A model generated the notes under the pieces. That model saw only the letters and a program-made list of their open reading frames with translations. It was not told the DNA's origin and ran no database searches. Made by a program: the position numbers and the translations under genes. Shown one piece after another: positions 37,581 through 50,630 of a DNA stretch of 64,000 bases (position 1 is its first letter; every line of letters starts with the position of its first letter). Source of the DNA: Euwallacea fornicatus (Eukaryota; Arthropoda; Insecta; Coleoptera; Curculionidae); contig NW_027096019.1 in NCBI RefSeq assembly GCF_040115645.1, positions 186,001 to 250,000 of the forward strand, read 5' to 3'.

Positions 37581-40500
37581 TTGTATCTTGGTGAGTTTTC
37601 TAGAAAACGAGTAATTTATGTGCACAAACATACTTCTTTCGTGACTTTTCAAGTTTTGAACCTCCGTAACTTCGGCAAATGAGCTCCAACTACCTTCAAA
37701 GTTTGACCACAGGATCACCTCGACGAGTAATTTAACACGACTAATAACGCTTCATTGTATCTTGGTGAGTTTTCGAGAAAACGAGTAATTTATGTGCTCA
37801 AACACACATCTTTCGTGACTTTTCAAGCTTTGAACCTCCGTAACTTCGGCAAATGTGCTTCAAATTGCTTAAAAAATTGATCATAGAATCACCTCGTTGA
37901 GCTCTTCATCATGACTCATAAAGCTTAACTATATCTTGGTGAGTTTTCTAGAAAACGAGTAATTTATGTGCTCAAACATACTTCTTTCGTGACTTTTCAA
38001 GATTTGAACCTCAGTAACTTCGGCAAATGAGATCCAACTACCTTCAAAATTTGACCACAGAATCACCTCGACGAGCTCTTTCACACGACTAAGACGGCTT
38101 CATTGTATCTTGGTGAGTTTTCTAGAAAACGAGTAATTTATGTGCTCAAACACACATCTTTCGTGACTTTTCAAGTTTTGAACCTACGTAACTTCGGCAA
38201 ATGAGCTCCAACTACCTTAAAAATTAGACCACAGAATCACCTCGACGAGCTCTTTAACATGACAAATAAGGCTTCATTGTATCTTGGTGAGTTTTCTAGA
38301 AAACGAGTGATTTATGTGCACAAACACACTTCTTTCGTGACTTTTCAAGATTTGAACCTCCGTAACTTCGGCAAATGAGCTCCAACTACTTTCAAAATTT
38401 TACCACAGAATCACCTCAACGAGCTCTTTCACACGACTAAGAAGGATTCATTGTATCTTGGTGAGTTTTCCAGAAAACGAGTAATTTATGTACACAAACA
38501 CACTTCTTTCGTGACTTTTCAAGATTTGAACCTCCGTAACTTCGGCAAATGAGCTCCAACTACCTTCAAAATTTTACCACAGAATCACCTCAACGAGCTC
38601 TTTCACACGACTAAGAAGGCTTCATTGTATCTTGGTGAGTTTTCTAGAAAACGAGTAATTTATGTGCTCAAACACACATCTTTCGTGACCTTTCAGGATT
38701 TGAACCTCCGTAACTTCGGCAAATGTGCTTCAAATTCCGTCAAAAATTGATCATAGAATCACCTCGTTGAGCTCTTCATCATGACTCATAAGGCTTCATT
38801 ATATCTTGGTGAGTTTTTTAGAAAACGAGTAATTTATGTGCTCAAACATACTTCTTTCGTGACTTTTCAAGCTTTGAACCTCCGTAACTTCGGCAAATGA
38901 GCTCCAACTACCTTCAAAATTTGACCACAGAATCACCTCGACGAGCTCTTTAACATGACAAATGAGGCTTCATTGTATCTTGGTGAGTTTTCTAGAAAAC
39001 GAGTAATTTATGTGCTCAAACACACATCTTTCGTGACTTTTCAAGTTTTGAACCTACGTAACTTCGGCAAATGAGCTCCAACTACCTTCAAAATTTGACC
39101 ACAGAATCACCTCGACGAGCTCTTTAACATGACAAATGAGGCTTCATTGTATCTTGGTGAGTTTTCTAGAAAACGAGTAATTTATGTGCTCAAACACACA
39201 TCTTTCGTGACTTTTCAAGATTTGAACCTCCGTAACTTCGGCAAATGAGCTCCAACTACCTTCAAAATTTGACCACAGAATCACCTCGACGAGCTCTTTA
39301 ACATGACAAATAAGGCTTCATTGTATCTTGGTGAGTTTTCCAGAAAACGAGTAATTTATGTGCACAAACACACTTCTTTCGTGACTTTTCAAGATTTGAA
39401 CCTCCGTAACTTCGGCAAATGAGCTCCAAATCCCTTCAAAATTTTACCACAGAATCACCTCAACGAGCTATTTCACACGACTAAGAAGGCTTCATTGTAT
39501 CTTGGTGAGTTTTCCAGAAAACGAGTAATTTATGTGCACAAACACACTTCTTTCGTGACTTTTCAAGATTTGAACCTCCGTAACTTCGGCAAATGAGCTC
39601 CAAATCGCTTCAAAATTTTACCACAGAATCACCTCAACGAGCTCTTTCACACGACTAAGAAGGCTTCATTGTATCTTGGTGAGTTTTCCAGAAAACGAGT
39701 AATTTATGTGCACAAACACACTTCTTTCGTGACTTTTCAAGATTTGAACCTCCGTAACTTCGGCAAATGAGCTCCAAATCGCTTCAAAATTTTACCACAG
39801 AATCACCTCAACGAGCTCTTTCACACGACAAATAAGGTTTCATTGTATCTTGGTGAGTTTTCTAGAAAACGAGTAATTTATGTGCACAAACACACATCTT
39901 TCGTGACATTTCAAGATTTGAACCTCCGTAACTTCGGCAAATTTGCTTCAAATTCCGTCAAAAATTGATCATAGAATCACCTCGTTGAGCTCTTCATCAT
40001 GACTCAGAAGGCTTCATTGTATCTTGGTGAGTTTTCCAGAAAACGAGTAATTTATGTGCACAAACACACTTCTTTCGTGACTTTTCAAGATTTGAACCTC
40101 CGTAACTTCGGCAAATGAGCTCCAACTACCTTCAAAGTTTGACCACAGGATCACCTCGACGAGTAATTTAACACGACTAATAACGCTTCATTGTATCTTG
40201 GTGAGTTTTCGAGAAAACGAGTAATTTATGTGCACAAACACACATCTTTCGTGACATTTCAAGATTTGAACCTCCGTAACTTCGGCAAATTTGCTTCAAA
40301 TTCCGTCAAAAATTGATCATAGAATCACCTCGTTGAGCTCTTCATCATGACTCAGAAGGCTTCATTGTATCTTGGTGAGTTTTCCAGAAAACGAGTAATT
40401 TATGTGCACAAACACACTTCTTTCGTGACTTTTCAAGCTTTGAACCTCCGTAACTTCGGCAAATGAGCTCCAACTACCTTCAAAATTTGACCACAGAATC

Positions 40501-41408
40501 ACCTCGACGAGTAATTTAACACGACTAATAAGGCTTCATTGTATCTTGGTGAGTTTTCCAGAAAAAGAGTAATTTATGTGCACAAACATACTTCTTTCGT
40601 GACTTTTCAAGTTTTGAACCTACGTAACTTCGGCAAATGAGCTCCAACTACCTTCAAAATTTGACCACAGAATCACCTCGACGAGCTCTTTAACATGACA
40701 AATGAGGCTTCATTGTATCTTGGTGAGTTTTCTAGAAAACGAGTAATTTATGTGCTCAAACACACATCTTTCGTGACTTTTCAAGATTTGAACCTCCGTA
40801 ACTTCGGCAAATGAGCTCCAACTACCTTCAAAATTTGACCACAGAATCACCTCGACGAGCTCTTTCACACGACTAAGACGGCTTCATTGTATCTTGGTGA
40901 GTTTTCTAGAAAACGAGTAATTTATGTGCTCAAACACACATCTTTCGTGACTTTTCAAGATTTGAACCTCCGTAACTTCGGCAAATGAGCTCCAACTACC
41001 TTCAAAATTTGACCACAGAATCACCTCGACGAGCTCTTTAACATGACAAATGAGGCTTCATTGTATCTTGGTGAGTTTTCTAGAAAACGAGTAATTTATG
41101 TGCTCAAACACACATCTTTCGTGACTTTTCAAGATTCGAACCTCCGTAACTTCGGCAAATGAGCTCCAACTACCTTCAAAATTTGACCACAGAATCACCT
41201 CGACGAGCTCTTTAACATGACAAATGAGGCTTCATTGTATCTTGGTGAGTTTTCTAGAAAACGAGTAATTTATGTGCTCAAACACACATCTTTCGTGACT
41301 TTTCAAGATTTGAACCTCCGTAACTTCGGCAAATGAGCTCCAACTACCTTCAAAATTTGACCACAGAATCACCTCGACGAGCTCTTTAACATGACAAATG
41401 AGGCTTCA
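37581..41408 (+). repeat. Fourth unit of the 25-41 kb HOR family (22 monomers)
   Basis: The unit carries cataaagctt (37915, here followed by aactatat), gagatccaac, aaggattc, ctttcagg and the two gacatttc monomers. It contains the complete monomer series (39147-39494) that is collapsed into one chimera in the third unit. It ends in three near-identical ttttctaga, tgctcaaa, type B monomers (40887-41408), one with the private aagattcg near 41131. Confidence 0.9.
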
Positions 41409-44400
41409 TTGTACCTTGGTGAGTTTTCTAGAAAACGAGTAATTTATGTGCACAAACACACTTCTTTCGTGACTTTTCAAGATTTGAACCTCCGTAACTT
41501 CGGCAAATGAGCTCCAACTACCTTCAAAATTTGACCACAGAATCACCTCGACGAGCTCTTTAACATGACAAATGAGGCTTCATTGTACCTTGGTGAGTTT
41601 TCTAGAAAACGAGTAATTTATGTGCTCAAACACACATCTTTCGTGACTTTTCAAGTTTTGAACCTACGTAACTTCGGCAAATGAGCTCCAACTACCTTCA
41701 AAATTTTACCACAGAATCACCTCAACGAGCTCTTTCACACGACTAAGACGGCTTCATTGTATCTTGGTGAGTTTTCTAGAAAACGAGTAATTTATGTGCA
41801 CAAACATACTTCTTTCGTGACTTTTCAAGATTTGAACCTACGTAACTTCGGCAAATGAGCTCCAACTACCTTCAAAGTTTGACCACAGGATCACCTCGAC
41901 GAGTAATTTAACACGACTAATAACGCTTCATTGTATCTTGGTGAGTTTTCTAGAAAACGAGTAATTTATGTGCTCAAACACACATCTTTCGTGACTTTTC
42001 AAGCTTTGAACCTCCGTAACTTCGGCAAATGTGCTTCAAATTGCTTAAAAAATTGATCATAGAATCACCTCGTTGAGCTCTTCATCATGACTCATAAGGC
42101 TTCATTATATCTTGGTGAGTTTTCGAGAAAACGAGTAATTTATGTGCTCAAACATACTTCTTTCGTGACTTTTCAAGCTTTGAACCTCCGTAACTTCGGC
42201 AAATGAGCTCCAACTACCTTCAAAATTTGACCACAGAATCACCTCGACGAGTAATTTAACACGACTAATAAGGCTTCATTGTATCTTGGTGAGTTTTCCA
42301 GAAAACGAGTAATTTATGTGCTCAAACACACATCTTTCATGACTTTTCAAGATTTGAACCTCCGTAACTTCGGCAAATGTGCTTCAAATTCCGTCAAAAA
42401 TTAATCATAGAATCACCTCAACGAGCTCTTTCACACGACTAAGACGGCTTCATTGTATCTTGGTGAGTTTTCTAGAAAACGAGTAATTTATGTGCACAAA
42501 CATACTTCTTTCGTGACTTTTCAAGATTTGAACCTACGTAACTTCGGCAAATGAGCTCCAACTACCTTCAAAGTTTGACCACAGGATCACCTCGACGAGT
42601 AATTTAACACGACTAATAACGCTTCATTGTATCTTGGTGAGTTTTCGAGAAAACGAGTAATTTATGTGCTCAAACACACATCTTTCGTGACTTTTCAAGC
42701 TTTGAACCTCCGTAACTTCGGCAAATGTGCTTCAAATTGCTTAAAAAATTGATCATAGAATCACCTCGTTGAGCTCTTCATCATGACTCATAAGGCTTAA
42801 TTATATCTTGGTGAGTTTTCTAGAAAACGAGTAATTTATGTGCTCAAACACACATCTTTCGTGACTTTTCAAGTTTTGAACCTACGTAACTTCGGCAAAT
42901 GAGCTCAAACTACCTTCAAAATTTGACCACAGAATCACCTCGACGAGCTCTTTAACATGACAAATAAGGCTTCATTGTATCTTGGTGAGTTTTCTAGAAA
43001 ACGAGTGATTTATGTGCACAAACACACTTCTTTCGTGACTTTTCAAGATTTGAACCTCCGTAACTTCGGCAAATGAGCTCCAAATCGCTTCAAAATTTTA
43101 CCACAGAATCACCTCAACGAGCTCTTTCACACGACTAAGAAGGCTTCATTGTATCTTGGTGAGTTTTCCAGAAAACGAGTAATTTATGTGCACAAACACA
43201 CTTCTTTCGTGACTTTTCAAGATTTGAACCTCCGTAACTTCGGCAAATGAGCTCCAACTACCTTCAAAATTTGACCACAGAATCACCTCGACGAGCTCTT
43301 TAACATGACAAATAAGGCTTCATTGTATCTTGGTGAGTTTTCTAGAAAACGAGTGATTTATGTGCACAAACACACTTCTTTCGTGACTTTTCAAGATTTG
43401 AACCTCCGTAACTTCGGCAAATGAGCTCCAAATCGCTTCAAAATTTTACCACAGAATCACCTCAACGAGCTCTTTCACACGACTAAGAAGGCTTCATTGT
43501 ATCTTGGTGAGTTTTCCAGAAAACGAGTAATTTATGTACACAAACACACTTCTTTCGTGACTTTTCAAGATTTGAACCTCCGTAACTTCGGCAAATGAGC
43601 TCCAACTACCTTCAAAATTTTACCACAGAATCACCTCAACGAGCTCTTTCACACGACTAAGAAGGCTTCATTGTATCTTGGTGAGTTTTCTAGAAAACGA
43701 GTAATTTATGTGCACAAACATACTTCTTTCGTGACTTTTCAAGTTTTGAACCTCCGTAACTTCGGCAAATGAGCTCCAACTACCTTCAAAATTTGACCAC
43801 AGAATCACCTCGACGAGCTCTTTCACACGACTAAGACGGCTTCATTGTATCTTGGTGAGTTTTCTAGAAAACGAGTAATTTATGTGCACAAACATACTTC
43901 TTTCGTGACTTTTCAAGTTTTGAACCTCCGTAACATCGGCAAATGAGCTCCAACTACCTTCAAAGTTTGACCACAGGATCACCTCGACGAGTAATTTAAC
44001 ACGACTAATAAGGCTTCATTGTATCTTGGTGAGTTTTCTAGAAAACGAGTAATTTATGTGCTCAAACACACATCTTTCGTGACTTTTCAAGTTTTGAACC
44101 TACGTAACTTCGGCAAATGAGCTCCAACTACCTTCAAAATTTGACCACAGAATCACCTCGACGAGCTCTTTAACATGACAAATAAGGCTTCATTGTATCT
44201 TGGTGAGTTTTCCAGAAAACGAGTAATTTATGTGCACAAACACACTTCTTTCGTGACTTTTCAAGATTTGAACCTCCGTAACTTCGGCAAATGAGCTCCA
44301 AATCGCTTCAAAATTTTACCACAGAATCACCTCAACGAGCTCTTTCACACGACTAAGAAGGCTTCATTGTATCTTGGTGAGTTTTCTAGAAAACGAGTAA

Positions 44401-44714
44401 TTTATGTGCTCAAACACACATCTTTCGTGACTTTTCAAGATTTGAACCTCCGTAACTTCGGCAAATGAGCTCCAACTACCTTCAAAATTTGACCACAGAA
44501 TCACCTCGACGAGCTCTTTAACATGCCAAATGAGGCTTCATTGTATCTTGGTGAGTTTTCTAGAAAACGAGTAATTTATGTGCTCAAACACACATCTTTC
44601 GTGACTTTTCAAGATTTGAACCTCCGTAACTTCGGCAAATGAGCTCCAACTACCTTCAAAATTTGACCACAGAATCACCTCGACGAGCTCTTTAACATGA
44701 CAAATGAGGCTTCA
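41409..44714 (+). repeat. Core-plus-tail HOR unit a (19 monomers)
   Basis: This is the first of five head-to-tail units that each begin with a ttgtacc, tgcacaaa, type B monomer. Its core (41409-42974) has nine monomers instead of ten because the aaaaag monomer expected before H (42279) is missing. Its tail of ten monomers (42975-44714) matches the tail of unit e over eight monomers, 42975-44366 with 54981-56372. Private bases include aacatcgg near 43933 and catgccaaa near 44523. Confidence 0.93.
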
Positions 44715-47700
44715 TTGTACCTTGGTGAGTTTTCTAGAAAACGAGTAATTTATGTGCACAAACACACTTCTTTCGTGACTTTTCAAGATTTGAACCTCCG
44801 TAACTTCGGCAAATGAGCTCCAACTACCTTCAAAATTTGACCACAGAATCACCTCGACGAGCTCTTTAACATGACAAATGAGGCTTCATTGTACCTTGGT
44901 GAGTTTTCTAGAAAACGAGTAATTTATGTGCTCAAACACACATCTTTCGTGACTTTTCAAGTTTTGAACCTACGTAACTTCGGCAAATGAGCTCCAACTA
45001 CCTTCAAAATTTTACCACAGAATCACCTCAACGAGCTCTTTCACACGACTAAGACGGCTTCATTGTATCTTGGTGAGTTTTCTAGAAAACGAGTAATTTA
45101 TGTGCACAAACATACTTCTTTCGTGACTTTTCAAGATTTGAACCTACGTAACTTCGGCAAATGAGCTCCAACTACCTTCAAAGTTTGACCACAGGATCAC
45201 CTCGACGAGTAATTTAACACGACTAATAACGCTTCATTGTATCTTGGTGAGTTTTCTAGAAAACGAGTAATTTATGTGCTCAAACACACATCTTTCGTGA
45301 CTTTTCAAGCTTTGAACCTCCGTAACTTCGGCAAATGTGCTTCAAATTGCTTAAAAAATTGATCATAGAATCACCTCGTTGAGCTCTTCATCATGACTCA
45401 TAAGGCTTCATTATATCTTGGTGAGTTTTCGAGAAAACGAGTAATTTATGTGCTCAAACATACTTCTTTCGTGACTTTTCAAGCTTTGAACCTCCGTAAC
45501 TTCGGCAAATGAGCTCCAACTACCTTCAAAATTTGACCACAGAATCACCTCGACGAGTAATTTAACACGACTAATAAGGCTTCATTGTATCTTGGTGAGT
45601 TTTCCAGAAAAAGAGTAATTTATGTGCACAAACATACTTCTTTCGTGACTTTTCAAGTTTTGAACCTACGTAACTTCGGCAAATGAGCTCCAACTACCTT
45701 CAAAATTTGACCACAGAATCACCTCGACGAGCTCTTTAACATTACAAATAAGGCTTCATTGTATCTTGGTGAGTTTTCCAGAAAACGAGTAATTTATGTG
45801 CTCAAACACACATCTTTCATGACTTTTCAAGATTTGAACCTCCGTAACTTCGGCAAATGTGCTTCAAATTCCGTCAAAAATTAATCATAGAATCACCTCA
45901 ACGAGCTCTTTCACACGACTAAGACGGCTTCATTGTATCTTGGTGAGTTTTCTAGAAAACGAGTAATTTATGTGCACAAACATACTTCTTTCGTGACTTT
46001 TCAAGATTTGAACCTACGTAACTTCGGCAAATGAGCTCCAACTACCTTCAAAGTTTGACCACAGGATCACCTCGACGAGTAATTTAACACGACTAATAAC
46101 GCTTCATTGTATCTTGGTGAGTTTTCGAGAAAACGAGTAATTTATGTGCTCAAACACACATCTTTCGTGACTTTTCAAGCTTTGAACCTCCGTAACTTCG
46201 GCAAATGTGCTTCAAATTGCTTAAAAAATTGATCATAGAATCACCTCGTTGAGCTCTTCATCATGACTCATAAGGCTTAATTATATCTTGGTGAGTTTTC
46301 TAGAAAACGAGTAATTTATGTGCTCAAACACACATCTTTCGTGACTTTTCAAGTTTTGAACCTACGTAACTTCGGCAAATGAGCTCAAACTACCTTCAAA
46401 ATTTGACCACAGAATCACCTCGACGAGCTCTTTAACATGACAAATAAGGCTTCATTGTATCTTGGTGAGTTTTCTAGAAAACGAGTGATTTATGTGCACA
46501 AACACACTTCTTTCGTGACTTTTCAAGATTTGAACCTCCGTAACTTCGGCAAATGAGCTCCAAATCGCTTCAAAATTTTACCACAGAATCACCTCAACGA
46601 GCTCTTTCACACGACTAAGAAGGCTTCATTGTATCTTGGTGAGTTTTCCAGAAAACGAGTAATTTATGTACACAAACACACTTCTTTCGTGACTTTTCAA
46701 GATTTGAACCTCCGTAACTTCGGCAAATGAGCTCCAACTACCTTCAAAATTTTACCACAGAATCACCTCAACGAGCTCTTTCACACGACTAAGAAGGCTT
46801 CATTGTATCTTGGTGAGTTTTCCAGAAAACGAGTAATTTATGTGCACAAACACACTTCTTTCGTGACTTTTCAAGATTTGAACCTCCGTAACTTCGGCAA
46901 ATGAGCTCCAACTACCTTCAAAATTTGACCACAGAATCACCTCGACGAGCTCTTTAACATGACAAATAAGGCTTCATTGTATCTTGGTGAGTTTTCTAGA
47001 AAACGAGTGATTTATGTGCACAAACACACTTCTTTCGTGACTTTTCAAGATTTGAACCTCCGTAACTTCGGCAAATGAGCTCCAAATCGCTTCAAAATTT
47101 TACCACAGAATCACCTCAACGAGCTCTTTCACACGACTAAGAAGGCTTCATTGTATCTTGGTGAGTTTTCCAGAAAACGAGTAATTTATGTACACAAACA
47201 CACTTCTTTCGTGACTTTTCAAGATTTGAACCTCCGTAACTTCGGCAAATGAGCTCCAACTACCTTCAAAATTTTACCACAGAATCACCTCAACGAGCTC
47301 TTTCACACGACTAAGAAGGCTTCATTGTATCTTGGTGAGTTTTCTAGAAAACGAGTAATTTATGTGCACAAACATACTTCTTTCGTGACTTTTCAAGTTT
47401 TGAACCTCCGTAACTTCGGCAAATGAGCTCCAACTACCTTCAAAATTTGACCACAGAATCACCTCGACGAGCTCTTTAACATGACAAATAAGGCTTCATT
47501 GTATCTTGGTGAGTTTTCTAGAAAACGAGTGATTTATGTGCACAAACACACTTCTTTCGTGACTTTTCAAGATTTGAACCTCCGTAACTTCGGCAAATGA
47601 GCTCCAAATCGCTTCAAAATTTTACCACAGAATCACCTCAACGAGCTCTTTCACACGACTAAGAAGGCTTCATTGTATCTTGGTGAGTTTTCCAGAAAAC

Positions 47701-48368
47701 GAGTAATTTATGTACACAAACACACTTCTTTCGTGACTTTTCAAGATTTGAACCTCCGTAACTTCGGCAAATGAGCTCCAACTACCTTCAAAATTTTACC
47801 ACAGAATCACCTCAACGAGCTCTTTCACACGACTAAGACGGCTTCATTGTATCTTGGTGAGTTTTCTAGAAAACGAGTAATTTATGTGCACAAACATACT
47901 TCTTTCGTGACTTTTCAAGCTTTGAACCTCCGTAACTTCGGCAAATGAGCTCCAACTACCTTCAAAATTTGACCACAGAATCACCTCGACGAGTAATTTA
48001 ACACGACTAATAAGGCTTCATTGTATCTTGGTGAGTTTTCTAGAAAACGAGTGATTTATGTGCACAAACACACTTCTTTCGTGACTTTTCAAGATTTGAA
48101 CCTCCGTAACTTCGGCAAATGAGCTCCAAATCGCTTCAAAATTTTACCACAGAATCACCTCAACGAGCTCTTTCACACGACTAAGAAGGCTTCATTGTAT
48201 CTTGGTGAGTTTTCTAGAAAACGAGTAATTTATGTGCTCAAACACACATCTTTCGTGACTTTTCAAGATTTGAACCTCCGTAACTTCGGCAAATGAGCTC
48301 CAACTACCTTCAAAATTTGACCACAGAATCACCTCGACGAGCTCTTTAACATGACAAATGAGGCTTCA
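44715..48368 (+). repeat. Core-plus-tail HOR unit b (21 monomers)
   Basis: The ten-monomer core is 44715-46454 and includes the cattacaaat monomer (45585) and H (45759). The 11-monomer tail (46455-48368) repeats gtgattt and gtacacaaac monomers three times with changing third members, so the tail itself grew by small internal duplications. Confidence 0.93.
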
Positions 48369-50630
48369 TTGTACCTTGGTGAGTTTTCTAGAAAACGAGT
48401 AATTTATGTGCACAAACACACTTCTTTCGTGACTTTTCAAGATTTGAACCTCCGTAACTTCGGCAAATGAGCTCCAACTACCTTCAAAATTTGACCACAG
48501 AATCACCTCGACGAGCTCTTTAACATGACAAATGAGGCTTCATTGTACCTTGGTGAGTTTTCTAGAAAACGAGTAATTTATGTGCTCAAACACACATCTT
48601 TCGTGACTTTTCAAGTTTTGAACCTACGTAACTTCGGCAAATGAGCTCCAACTACCTTCAAAATTTTACCACAGAATCACCTCAACGAGCTCTTTCACAC
48701 GACTAAGACGGCTTCATTGTATCTTGGTGAGTTTTCTAGAAAACGAGTAATTTATGTGCACAAACATACTTCTTTCGTGACTTTTCAAGATTTGAACCTA
48801 CGTAACTTCGGCAAATGAGCTCCAACTACCTTCAAAGTTTGACCACAGGATCACCTCGACGAGTAATTTAACACGACTAATAACGCTTCATTGTATCTTG
48901 GTGAGTTTTCTAGAAAACGAGTAATTTATGTGCTCAAACACACATCTTTCGTGACTTTTCAAGCTTTGAACCTCCGTAACTTCGGCAAATGTGCTTCAAA
49001 TTGCTTAAAAAATTGATCATAGAATCACCTCGTTGAGCTCTTCATCATGACTCATAAGGCTTCATTATATCTTGGTGAGTTTTCGAGAAAACGAGTAATT
49101 TATGTGCTCAAACATACTTCTTTCGTGACTTTTCAAGCTTTGAACCTCCGTAACTTCGGCAAATGAGCTCCAACTACCTTCAAAATTTGACCACAGAATC
49201 ACCTCGACGAGTAATTTAACACGACTAATAAGGCTTCATTGTATCTTGGTGAGTTTTCCAGAAAAAGAGTAATTTATGTGCACAAACATACTTCTTTCGT
49301 GACTTTTCAAGTTTTGAACCTACGTAACTTCGGCAAATGAGCTCCAACTACCTTCAAAATTTGACCACAGAATCACCTCGACGAGCTCTTTAACATTACA
49401 AATAAGGCTTCATTGTATCTTGGTGAGTTTTCCAGAAAACGAGTAATTTATGTGCTCAAACACACATCTTTCATGACTTTTCAAGATTTGAACCTCCGTA
49501 ACTTCGGCAAATGTGCTTCAAATTCCGTCAAAAATTAATCATAGAATCACCTCAACGAGCTCTTTCACACGACTAAGACGGCTTCATTGTATCTTGGTGA
49601 GTTTTCTAGAAAACGAGTAATTTATGTGCACAAACATACTTCTTTCGTGACTTTTCAAGATTTGAACCTACGTAACTTCGGCAAATGAGCTCCAACTACC
49701 TTCAAAGTTTGACCACAGGATCACCTCGACGAGTAATTTAACACGACTAATAACGCTTCATTGTATCTTGGTGAGTTTTCGAGAAAACGAGTAATTTATG
49801 TGCTCAAACACACATCTTTCGTGACTTTTCAAGCTTTGAACCTCCGTAACTTCGGCAAATGTGCTTCAAATTGCTTAAAAAATTGATCATAGAATCACCT
49901 CGTTGAGCTCTTCATCATGACTCATAAGGCTTAATTATATCTTGGTGAGTTTTCTAGAAAACGAGTAATTTATGTGCTCAAACACACATCTTTCGTGACT
50001 TTTCAAGTTTTGAACCTACGTAACTTCGGCAAATGAGCTCAAACTACCTTCAAAATTTGACCACAGAATCACCTCGACGAGCTCTTTAACATGACAAATA
50101 AGGCTTCATTGTATCTTGGTGAGTTTTCTAGAAAACGAGTAATTTATGTGCACAAACATACTTCTTTCGTGACTTTTCAAGCTTTGAACCTCCGTAACTT
50201 CGGCAAATGAGCTCCAACTACCTTCAAAATTTGACCACAGAATCACCTCGACGAGTAATTTAACACGACTAATAAGGCTTCATTGTATCTTGGTGAGTTT
50301 TCTAGAAAACGAGTGATTTATGTGCACAAACACACTTCTTTCGTGACTTTTCAAGATTTGAACCTCCGTAACTTCGGCAAATGAGCTCCAAATCGCTTCA
50401 AAATTTTACCACAGAATCACCTCAACGAGCTCTTTCACACGACTAAGAAGGCTTCATTGTATCTTGGTGAGTTTTCTAGAAAACGAGTAATTTATGTGCT
50501 CAAACACACATCTTTCGTGACTTTTCAAGATTTGAACCTCCGTAACTTCGGCAAATGAGCTCCAACTACCTTCAAAATTTGACCACAGAATCACCTCGAC
50601 GAGCTCTTTAACATGACAAATGAGGCTTCA
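48369..50630 (+). repeat. Core-plus-tail HOR unit c (13 monomers)
   Basis: This is the shortest unit and serves as the reference core, 48369-50108. In order: ttgtacc type B; ttgtacc with type A right end; type C; type D; ttatatc with ttttcgaga; aaaaag with cattacaaat; H; type C; ttttcgaga type D; and ttatatc with gctcaaac. The tail has only three monomers. I noticed no base difference between this core and those of units d and e. Confidence 0.94.
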
